From the NCBI RefSeq assembly GCF_014270065.1, contig NZ_JACNME010000017.1:1-64000 (forward strand): a stretch of 64,000 nt of DNA, in the 5' to 3' direction. Below, one piece after another: positions 7,735 to 14,296 of this stretch (position 1 is the first letter of the stretch; each line of letters starts with the position of its first letter). The translations under genes and the position numbers were made by a program. Under the pieces are notes generated by a model. The model made no database searches. It had not been told where the DNA came from and saw only the letters and a program-made list of their open reading frames with translations. Origin of the DNA: Quadrisphaera sp. RL12-1S (GTDB lineage Bacteria > Actinomycetota > Actinomycetes > Actinomycetales > Quadrisphaeraceae).

Positions 7735-8493
7735 GTGGAGCACGTGGACGAGACGGCGCCGCCCGGCGCCCACCCGGGTCCCGCCGACTCCCCGTGGCGC
7801 GCCCCGACCTCCCCCGCCCCTCCGCCCTGGGCGCAGCACCCCCAGCAGCCGCCGGCGCCGTGGCTGGCCGAGCCCCGCGGGAACCCCGCGGCCGTCTGGT
7901 CCTGGGTGGTCGCGGTGCCGTGCGCCGTGCTGGGGCTGGTGCTGGGCGTCCTCGGTCTCGTCCGCTCCCGGCGGCGGGGAGGCGCCGGCTTCGCGCACGC
8001 CGTGGTGGGGACGGTGCTGTCCGTCGTCGTCCTGCTGGTGAGCGCGGTGGGTCTGGCCGCGGGCGCGGTCGCGGCCCTGGTGGCCCTCGACGGGGACTCC
8101 GCTGCCGCCAGGACCCCCGACGGGACGGTGGCGTCGCTGTCGCAGCCGGAGCAGGCGTTCATCGACGACCTGTACGAGGAGACCTACCAGGCCTTCGACG
8201 ACGCGACGCTGCTCGACATGGCGTACGGCTTCTGCGCGGACATGGACGCCGGCAGCTCCCCGGCCGAGGCCGACGCGTCCCTGGTGGACCGCTGGTCCCG
8301 CGACGACCTCACGCTCGACGCCGCCTACGACGTCGAGTGGTCGGCCACCGCCTCGCTGTGCGAGCAGCACGCCGAGGAGTTCCAGGCGTGGGACCCCTCG
8401 ACCACCGACACCCCCGGCAGCACCACCACCACCACCACCACCACCACCGTCACCGTCGCCACGACGACGACCGCGGCCACCTGGTCGCTCTGA
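7735..8493 (+). CDS. DUF4190-like membrane protein with extracytoplasmic DUF732-like domain
   Basis: A 252-residue protein: a Pro-rich cytoplasmic start (1-50), two membrane helices (about 56-78 and 90-120) separated by RSRRRGGAGFAHAVVG, the typical DUF4190 arrangement, then an exported domain (about 140-220) with FIDDLYEETYQAF and two Cys, as in small secreted DUF732 proteins, and a Thr-rich end from about 225. Function is unknown; proteins of this kind are cell-envelope proteins. GTG start with GGGGAGGA five bases upstream. The preceding 7505-7734 region holds nothing else I can support. The Thr tract is encoded by an ACC run at 8421-8448 that may vary in length. Confidence 0.65.
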   Translation: MEHVDETAPPGAHPGPADSPWRAPTSPAPPPWAQHPQQPPAPWLAEPRGNPAAVWSWVVAVPCAVLGLVLGVLGLVRSRRRGGAGFAHAVVGTVLSVVVLLVSAVGLAAGAVAALVALDGDSAAARTPDGTVASLSQPEQAFIDDLYEETYQAFDDATLLDMAYGFCADMDAGSSPAEADASLVDRWSRDDLTLDAAYDVEWSATASLCEQHAEEFQAWDPSTTDTPGSTTTTTTTTTVTVATTTTAATWSL

Positions 8494-8553
8494 CCCGGTG
8501 GCAGGATGGGCGGCCCGGCCGGGACCAGGTCGGGCACTGGTGAGGAGGCAGCC

Positions 8554-9033
8554 GTGAGCACACCGTCCGCCTCTCCCGCCACGTCCGCCGGCAGCGGCGG
8601 CTCCGGCGCACCGGTGACGCCCGCGGGCGGGATCCCCACCGGCGGCCTGCCCGCGGGGCTCATGACCGTCGGCGAGATGGCCGAGCGCGTCAACCTGTCC
8701 CACCGGACCGTGCGCTACTACGACGACGAGGGGCTGCTGCCCGCGCGGCGCTCCCCCGGCAACTACCGCCTGTACGGCCAGGACGCGCTGGCGAAGATGC
8801 TCACCATCCGGCGCCTGAAGCCGCTGGGCTTCACCCTGGACGAGATGCGCGAGGTGCTCGCCCTGCTCGACGCGGTGGCCGCTCCCGGCGCCGCGGACGA
8901 CGCGGGACGCGCCGAGCGCCTCGAGCAGCTGGTGGCCCTGGAGGCCGACGTGCGCCAGCGGCGCGACAAGCTCGTGGAGCAGCTGGCCGGCGCTGACGAC
9001 CTGCTGGCGTCGCTGCGCCCGCTGCTGCCCTGA
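8554..9033 (+). CDS. MerR-family transcriptional regulator
   Basis: A 159-residue protein with a Gly/Ser/Pro N-terminal extension (1-35), then the MerR winged helix: LMTVGEMAERVNLSHRTVRY, YYDDEGLLPA, NYRLYG and RRLKPLGFTLDEM (about 36-105), and a C-terminal dimerisation coiled coil (about 120-155). There are no metal-binding cysteines, so it belongs to the drug or stress-sensing side of the family. GTG start with GAGGAGG upstream. An inverted repeat lies between it and the downstream acyltransferase gene, which it may control. Confidence 0.88.
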   Translation: MSTPSASPATSAGSGGSGAPVTPAGGIPTGGLPAGLMTVGEMAERVNLSHRTVRYYDDEGLLPARRSPGNYRLYGQDALAKMLTIRRLKPLGFTLDEMREVLALLDAVAAPGAADDAGRAERLEQLVALEADVRQRRDKLVEQLAGADDLLASLRPLLP

Positions 9034-9103
9034 GCAGCTCCCGCTCGGCACCCACCCCACCCCCACCCCGCCCAGCCCCTCGCCGGGGCTTCGACGCAGG
9101 CCT

Positions 9104-9130
9104 GCAACCTTCCGTTCACGTGAAGGTTGC
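9104..9130. promoter_or_regulatory. Inverted repeat, candidate MerR operator
   Basis: GCAACCTTC and GAAGGTTGC form a perfect 9-bp inverted repeat with a nine-base spacer. Just downstream CCTTGACGTAAGGGGAAGG (9138-9156) carries a -35-like TTGACG and another partial copy of the half-site. The element sits 44 bp before the acyltransferase start, as expected for a promoter-overlapping MerR site, but it could also act as a terminator of the MerR gene. Confidence 0.45.
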
Positions 9131-9174
9131 ACGTTCACCTTGACGTAAGGGGAAGGTTGACGGACCGTGGTGGG

Positions 9175-10320
9175 GTGACCGCCACCGCGACGCCCCGCGA
9201 CAGCGTCCCCGCTGCGCCCCTCGCTCGCGCACCGCGCCCCCGCACGCTCGCGCAGGCCTACGACCCGCGCAGCAACGCCTTCGACGTGCTGCGCCTGGCG
9301 CTGGCGGGCGCCGTGGCCGTCACCCACGCCATGCAGCTGGCCCTGGGCTGGCAGCCGAGCATCGGTGGCACCGAGGTCGGCGCCCTCGCGGTGGACGGCT
9401 TCTTCGTGCTCTCGGGCTTCCTCATCACGGCCAGCTGGCTGCGGCTGCGCTCGCCGGGCCGCTTCGTCTGGCACCGCGCCCTGCGGATCCTGCCGGGCTT
9501 CTGGACGTGCCTGCTGGTGACCGCGCTGGTCGTGGCCCCCCTGCTGGCCGTGCTGAACGGCGGCAGCGTGAGCGCCGTGCTCACGGGGCCGGGGTCGGCC
9601 ACCACGTACGTGCTCCACAACGCCGGGCTGTTCATGGCCCAGTTCGGCATCGCCGGCCTGCCGGCGGCCACGCCGGACCCCGTGGTCAACGGCTCGCTGT
9701 GGACCCTGTTCTACGAGGCCCTCTGCTATGCGGCGGTCTTCGGGCTGGGCGTGCTCGGGCTGCTGCGCCGACGACCGCTGCTCGTGGTGGCCGGCGTGGC
9801 CGCGCTGCAGCTGGCCACCGCGGCCCAGGAGGCCACCGGGACGACGCTGCTCCCGGGTGAGAACCTCCCCCGCCTCCTGCTGCTGTTCGCCCTCGGCGCC
9901 GCCGCCCACCTGGTGGCCGACCGCGTGCCGGTGACCCCGGTGGCGCTGGCCGCCGCGGGCGCCACCCTGGTGGCGGGTCTGCTGCTGCTCGACGACTACC
10001 GCGCGCTGGGCGCACCCGGCTTCGCCCTCCTGCTGCTCGTGGTGGCCGCCCGCCTGCCCTGGCGCCCCCGCCTGCGGCGCGACCTGTCCTACGGGGCGTA
10101 CGTCTGGCACTGGCCGGTGGCGCTGCTCGTGCTCAGCACGCCGCTGGCGGCCGCGCCGTTCGCCGTCGTCCTCCTCGCGGTGCTGGGCGGCACGGCGCTG
10201 GTGGCCCTGGCCTCCTGGCACCTCGTGGAGTCCCCGGCGCTGCGCCTCAAGGACCTGCGCTCCCCCCGGCGGAGGGACTCCGGCGGTATCCCCTCCGGCA
10301 GACCAGGACTTATCCGGTAA
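9175..10320 (+). CDS. Acyltransferase 3 family (OafA/YrhL-like) membrane O-acyltransferase
   Basis: A 381-residue integral membrane protein with about ten helices. The N-terminal part has NAFDVLRLALAGAVAVTHA and VDGFFVLSGFLIT, with RLRSPGRFVWHRALRILPGFW following; these match the OafA-type acyltransferase 3 family that moves acetyl or other acyl groups onto exported polysaccharide or glycolipid. The histidine of AVTHA and the arginines of the loop are the usual active-site residues. The GTG at 9175 is favoured because it follows the candidate promoter closely; an ATG at 9127 would put the start inside the repeat. Possibly MerR-controlled. Confidence 0.8.
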   Translation: MTATATPRDSVPAAPLARAPRPRTLAQAYDPRSNAFDVLRLALAGAVAVTHAMQLALGWQPSIGGTEVGALAVDGFFVLSGFLITASWLRLRSPGRFVWHRALRILPGFWTCLLVTALVVAPLLAVLNGGSVSAVLTGPGSATTYVLHNAGLFMAQFGIAGLPAATPDPVVNGSLWTLFYEALCYAAVFGLGVLGLLRRRPLLVVAGVAALQLATAAQEATGTTLLPGENLPRLLLLFALGAAAHLVADRVPVTPVALAAAGATLVAGLLLLDDYRALGAPGFALLLLVVAARLPWRPRLRRDLSYGAYVWHWPVALLVLSTPLAAAPFAVVLLAVLGGTALVALASWHLVESPALRLKDLRSPRRRDSGGIPSGRPGLIR

Positions 10321-10398
10321 GCGGCCTGCGAGGATCTGGGCGATGGTCCTCACGGTGCAGCGCGCCGCGAGGGCGACGGTCGTCAAGGGGAGACACCT

Positions 10399-11073
10399 GT
10401 GGAGGAGAACGCAGTGGTGCTGGTGGGAGCGGTCGACGACCACCCCGTGGTGCTCGCGGGGCTGAAGACGGTCATCGAGGAGGCCGCACCGGAGGTGCGC
10501 CTGGTGGCCCACGCGCCGACCGTGGACGAGCTGCTCGCCGAACGGGACGACCTCGACGTGGTGCTGCTCGACCTGCGCCTCGGCGACGCCTCGACGCCCG
10601 GGACCAACACCGGGCGGCTGCTGGCCGCGGGCGCGCAGGTGGTGGTGTACACCGACGGCGCCAAGCCCGCCCAGGTCTACTCCGCGGTGGCCCGCGGCGC
10701 GCTGGGCGTGGTGCTGAAGGACGAGCCGCTCGAGGTGCTCGTGGAGGCCGTGCGCGCCGCGCACCGCGGCGAGGCCGTGGTGTCGGTGCGGATGGCGCGC
10801 GCCCTGGAGACCGCCCCCCACCTGGACGACCTGCTCTCCCCCCAGGAGCGGCAGGTGCTGAGGCTGTACGCCGCCGACCTGCCCGCCAAGTCCGTGGCGC
10901 GCCGCCTCGGCATCGGCGAGGGCACGGTCAAGGAGTACCTCAAGCGCATCCGCAGCAAGCTGGCCGCCGTGGACGTGCGCGCCTCCAGCAAGCTGGAGCT
11001 GCGCAACGTGGCAGAGACCATGGGCCTGCTCGACGACGATGACGCCACGAGCGGTGCTGCGCAGCCCCGCTGA
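10399..11073 (+). CDS. NarL-type response regulator
   Basis: A 224-residue two-component regulator. The receiver domain (1-125) has the acidic DDH, the phosphate-accepting Asp in VVLLDLRL (about 55), Thr in VVYTDG and Lys in VVLKDEP, so it should be active. The LuxR-type HTH is at about 143-195 (SPQERQVLRLYAADLP, GTVKEYLKRIRSKLA). GTG start with GGGGAGAC upstream. Two sensor-like genes follow directly (11101 and 12255), so the three form a probable signalling operon. The input signal is unknown. Confidence 0.88.
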   Translation: MEENAVVLVGAVDDHPVVLAGLKTVIEEAAPEVRLVAHAPTVDELLAERDDLDVVLLDLRLGDASTPGTNTGRLLAAGAQVVVYTDGAKPAQVYSAVARGALGVVLKDEPLEVLVEAVRAAHRGEAVVSVRMARALETAPHLDDLLSPQERQVLRLYAADLPAKSVARRLGIGEGTVKEYLKRIRSKLAAVDVRASSKLELRNVAETMGLLDDDDATSGAAQPR

Positions 11074-11100
11074 CGCCCCCAGCCGGCCCCAGGGGCACGG

Positions 11101-12267
11101 GTGAGCCCCGCCGCCGCGCGCACCACGGCGCGGCGGCTGGTGGGCGCGGTGGTGCTGCTGACGAACGCCACCCCGCTGCTCGCCGTCGCCGGAACCCTCG
11201 CCCTGGACGGTCCGGTGGGTCCCCTGTGGTGGGCGGTGCCCCTGCTCGTCGCCTTCGTCGCGGCGCTGGCGGCCGCGGCCGTGGCCCTCGTGCGGGGAGC
11301 CTCGCCCGACCCACCGGCGGCGGCCCTGGTGGCGGTGGGCCTGCTCGCGGCGGTGTCGTACGCCGCCCTGCTCCGCACCGGTGCGGCCGAGGGGTCCCCG
11401 TCCGCGACCCACGGCGCCTGGCCGGTGTACCTGATGATCAGCGCCACGCAGGCCGGCGCGGTGCTGGCCCGCAACGCCCCCCGCGCCTGGGGGGTGCTGG
11501 GCACGGGCGTCTCCAGCGCCCTCGTGGCGACCGCCGGCCCGCCGCCACCACCGCTGCTGCAGGACGGCGTCGCAGCCCGGGTGGTCTACGGGCTGGTGCT
11601 CGCGCTCGTCGCCGGCTCGGTCTACTACCTCGCCCGCGGCCTGGAGCAGACCACCGGCCGGGTGAGCGAGGCCCGGGGCGCGGTGCTGCGCGCGAACGCC
11701 GAGGCCGAGGCGCTGGCACTCGCCGAGGGCGAGCGGGGCCGGTGGGAGGCCGCCGTCCACGACGACGTCCTCACCGCCCTGCGCGCCGGAGCCGCGGCCA
11801 CCACCGAGCGGGAGGTCCGCGAGGCCGCCGCCGCCGCCTCCGCCGCGCTGGTGAGCATCGCCGCCCCGCCGGCCACCCTCACCGTGGGCACGGCGCTCGC
11901 CGCCCAGCAGGTGGCCGCCGCCGCCCGGGGTGCCTTCGACGCCGCGTCGGTGGAGCTGGCCAGCGACCCCGGCACGCTGCCCGGGCGGGTGGTGGAGGCC
12001 CTGGCCGACGCCACCGCCGAGCTCATGCGCAACACCGTCCACCACAACCCGCCGGGGGTGCGGGCCCGCGTGCACGGCCGTCTCGCCGACGAGGACGCTC
12101 GCGTGGTGGTCAGCGACGACGGCGGCGGCTTCGACGCCGGGGCCCTGCCCACCGGACGCCTCGGCATCCGGGTCTCGGTGGTGGGCCGCATGCGCAGCGT
12201 CGGCGGGGACGCCGACGTCACCAGCTCCGGGCGCGGCACCACGGTGGAGCTGCGGTGGCCGCGCTGA
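11101..12267 (+). CDS. Sensor histidine kinase (NarL partner type)
   Basis: A 388-residue protein. Residues about 10-185 contain roughly six membrane helices with short loops. A helical linker leads to the phospho-acceptor motif AAVHDDVLTALR (His about 220), the HisKA_3 pattern paired with NarL regulators. The C-terminal HATPase domain has ELMRNTVHHN (N box), SDDGGGF (G1) and GRLGIR (G2), so it looks catalytically complete. GTG start 28 bases after the response regulator gene; the next gene starts inside its last codons. It should phosphorylate the regulator at 10399. The short loops favour sensing in or at the membrane. Confidence 0.85.
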   Translation: MSPAAARTTARRLVGAVVLLTNATPLLAVAGTLALDGPVGPLWWAVPLLVAFVAALAAAAVALVRGASPDPPAAALVAVGLLAAVSYAALLRTGAAEGSPSATHGAWPVYLMISATQAGAVLARNAPRAWGVLGTGVSSALVATAGPPPPPLLQDGVAARVVYGLVLALVAGSVYYLARGLEQTTGRVSEARGAVLRANAEAEALALAEGERGRWEAAVHDDVLTALRAGAAATTEREVREAAAAASAALVSIAAPPATLTVGTALAAQQVAAAARGAFDAASVELASDPGTLPGRVVEALADATAELMRNTVHHNPPGVRARVHGRLADEDARVVVSDDGGGFDAGALPTGRLGIRVSVVGRMRSVGGDADVTSSGRGTTVELRWPR

Positions 12268-13376
12268 CTCCGGGCGGGCCGGGGGCTCTGGAGCTGAGGC
12301 GCCAGCCCCTGCTCGTCTCCATCGGGCTGTGGGTGGGCCTGCAGGGCCTGCTCTGCCTCGCGGCGCTGCCCCGGGCGAACTCGCCCGTGCTGGCGCTCGC
12401 CTCCTCCCTGGGGGCGGCGGCGGTGCTCGCGGCGCTGCTCCTGCTGCCGGGGCGGCGCGGCGCCCCCCCCACCGGCGGTCCCCTCGGCCGGCTCCCCGCC
12501 GCCGCGGCGGCGCTGCTGCTGCCGCTGGCGGTGCTCGCCAACGCCTACGCGATCGCCCCCGGCACCCGGTTCAGCGACCAGCCGGTGGCGGCCGGTCTGC
12601 TGAGCCCCGCGCTGGCCCTGCTCGTGGTCCGGGACCGGCGCGGCCTCGCGCACGCCAGCGTGCTGGGGGTCGTGGCCTCGCTGCTCGGGCTGCGGCACTG
12701 GGCCGGGCCCGGGCCCCTGTGGGCGCCGGAGACGGTGCTGCTCGTGGGCCCGGTGCTGGTCTGGTGGGCCTGGGGCGTCGTGGCGGCGCACCTCGTCCGC
12801 ACCACCCGCATCGACCTGCTGCGCAGCGACAGCGCCTACGCCCTGGCCCGCGAGCGGCGTCGCCGCACCCGGGAGCGGGCCGAGGCCCACGAACGCCGCA
12901 GGGCCCTGCTGGAGGTGGCGGCGGTGCCCCTGCTCGAGGCGGTGGCCCGGGCCGAGGGGCCGCTGGGGGTGGACGTGCGCATCCAGCTCACGGCGGTCGA
13001 GGCCGACCTGCGCGCCGAGCTGCGGGGGCGGGACCTGCTGGACCCGGCCGTGCGCCGGGGCGCCGCGACCGCCCGGGCGCGCGGCGTGAAGGTGGACGTG
13101 GTCGACCACGCGCCGCCCGCGGCGGACCTGCCGCTGCTGCCGTCCGTGAGAGCGCTGGTGGCAGCGGCGCTGCACAGCTGCACCGACGGTGAGATCACCG
13201 CCCGCCGCCCCCCGCGCGGGCCGGTGCTGACGCTGGTGCACGTGGGCTCGCCGGCCTCCCTCACGGCGGTGCACGCCGCGGTGGCCGCGCACGCCGAGCA
13301 GCTGGTGCAGTCCGCGGTGGCCGTCGTGGACGTCTCCGCCGACGAGGACGCGGTGGTGGTGGAGGTCGAGCGGTGA
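12255..13376 (+). CDS. Degenerate sensor-kinase-like membrane protein
   Basis: A 373-residue protein whose GTG overlaps the end of the kinase gene by 13 bases. About six membrane helices (15-190) are followed by a long basic helix (ARERRRRTRERAEAHERR) and a C-terminal domain containing VEADLRAELRGRDLLDP and GAATARARGVKVDVVD, a segment seen in actinobacterial kinase-like proteins. I see no phospho-acceptor His motif and no N, G1 or G2 boxes of an ATP-binding domain. It may be a non-catalytic partner that modulates the kinase at 11101. It ends three bases from the convergent rsmI stop, with GAGCG/CGCTC forming a small hairpin there. Confidence 0.6.
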   Translation: MAALTPGGPGALELRRQPLLVSIGLWVGLQGLLCLAALPRANSPVLALASSLGAAAVLAALLLLPGRRGAPPTGGPLGRLPAAAAALLLPLAVLANAYAIAPGTRFSDQPVAAGLLSPALALLVVRDRRGLAHASVLGVVASLLGLRHWAGPGPLWAPETVLLVGPVLVWWAWGVVAAHLVRTTRIDLLRSDSAYALARERRRRTRERAEAHERRRALLEVAAVPLLEAVARAEGPLGVDVRIQLTAVEADLRAELRGRDLLDPAVRRGAATARARGVKVDVVDHAPPAADLPLLPSVRALVAAALHSCTDGEITARRPPRGPVLTLVHVGSPASLTAVHAAVAAHAEQLVQSAVAVVDVSADEDAVVVEVER

Positions 13377-13379
13377 CGC

Positions 13380-14246
13380 TCAGCGCTGGCTGCGCGCGGC
13401 CAGCGCTGCCTGGTAGAGGTCCCGCGTGGAGGCGCCCGTGGCGTCGGCGACGTCCGCCGCGGCGTCCTTGAGGCGCTCCCCCGCCGCCACCCGCGCGAGG
13501 ACCTCGGCCAGCGCGGTGGCCGGGTCGGCGGTGGTGGCGGGGGCTCCCGCCACCACGAGCGTCACCTCACCGATCTTCGCCAGCTCCCCCGCCCACGCCG
13601 CCAGCTCGGGCAGCGTGCCGCGGCGGACCTCCTCGTGGGTCTTGGTGAGCTCGCGGCACACCGCCGCGCGCCGGTCGGCGCCGAGGGCCTCGGCCATCGC
13701 CGTCAGCGACGCGGCCAGGCGGTGCGGGGCCTCGAAGAACACCATCGTGCGGCGCTCCCGGGCCAGCTCCGCCAGCGCCGAGGCCCGCTCCCCCGCCTTG
13801 CGCGGGAGGAACCCCTCGAAGCAGAACCTGTCCGTGGCCAGGCCGGAGACGGCCAGCGCCGCGAGCACCGCGGACGGTCCCGGCACGGTGGTCACCGGGA
13901 CCCCGGCCGCCGCGGCCGCCACCACCACCCGGTAGCCGGGGTCGGAGACGGTGGGCATGCCCGCGTCGGTGACCACCAGCACGGTCGCCCCCGCGGCGGC
14001 GGCGGCCACCAGGTCCTCCCCGCGGGCGTCCTCGTTGTGCTCGTGGGAGCTCACGACGCGCCCGCGCGGCTCGACGCCGAGCGCCGCGCACAGGCGGCGC
14101 AGGCGGCGCGTGTCCTCGGCGGCGATGACGTCGGCGCTCGCCAGCGCCGCCACCAGGCGCGGCGGGGCGTCCTCGGCGTTGCCGATGGGGGTGCCCGCCA
14201 GGACGACGCGCCCGCGCACGGGCTCTGGAGCGCTCACACCCCCCAT
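13380..14246 (-). CDS. rsmI: 16S rRNA (cytidine-1402-2'-O)-methyltransferase RsmI
   Basis: A 288-residue tetrapyrrole-methylase-fold enzyme that 2'-O-methylates C1402 in the ribosomal P site using S-adenosylmethionine. Diagnostic motifs run in order: [16 protein letters not shown] (about 16-31), [31 protein letters not shown] (about 93-105), [16 protein letters not shown] and FFEAPHRL. Length matches the family. Start could be the ATG at 14246 or the GTG three codons on. In many actinobacteria rsmI sits divergently beside the O-mannosyltransferase gene; here two genes (14297-18204) lie between. Confidence 0.95.
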   Translation of the reverse strand: MGGVSAPEPVRGRVVLAGTPIGNAEDAPPRLVAALASADVIAAEDTRRLRRLCAALGVEPRGRVVSSHEHNEDARGEDLVAAAAAGATVLVVTDAGMPTVSDPGYRVVVAAAAAGVPVTTVPGPSAVLAALAVSGLATDRFCFEGFLPRKAGERASALAELARERRTMVFFEAPHRLAASLTAMAEALGADRRAAVCRELTKTHEEVRRGTLPELAAWAGELAKIGEVTLVVAGAPATTADPATALAEVLARVAAGERLKDAAADVADATGASTRDLYQAALAARSQR

Positions 14247-14296
14247 CGTGGTGCCCGGCCGTCAAGGCCCGGTGGCCGGATGCCGATGTCCACCCG

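Noticed and set aside
8421-8448. ACC repeat as a regulatory element
   Set aside because: It is in frame and encodes the Thr-rich tail of the DUF4190-like protein; only length variation is plausible.
7681-12075. A very long open frame on the minus strand across MerR, acyltransferase, response regulator and kinase genes
   Set aside because: It is antisense to well-supported genes, rich in Gly, Arg, His and Gln as expected for shadow frames at this GC content, and shows no domain.
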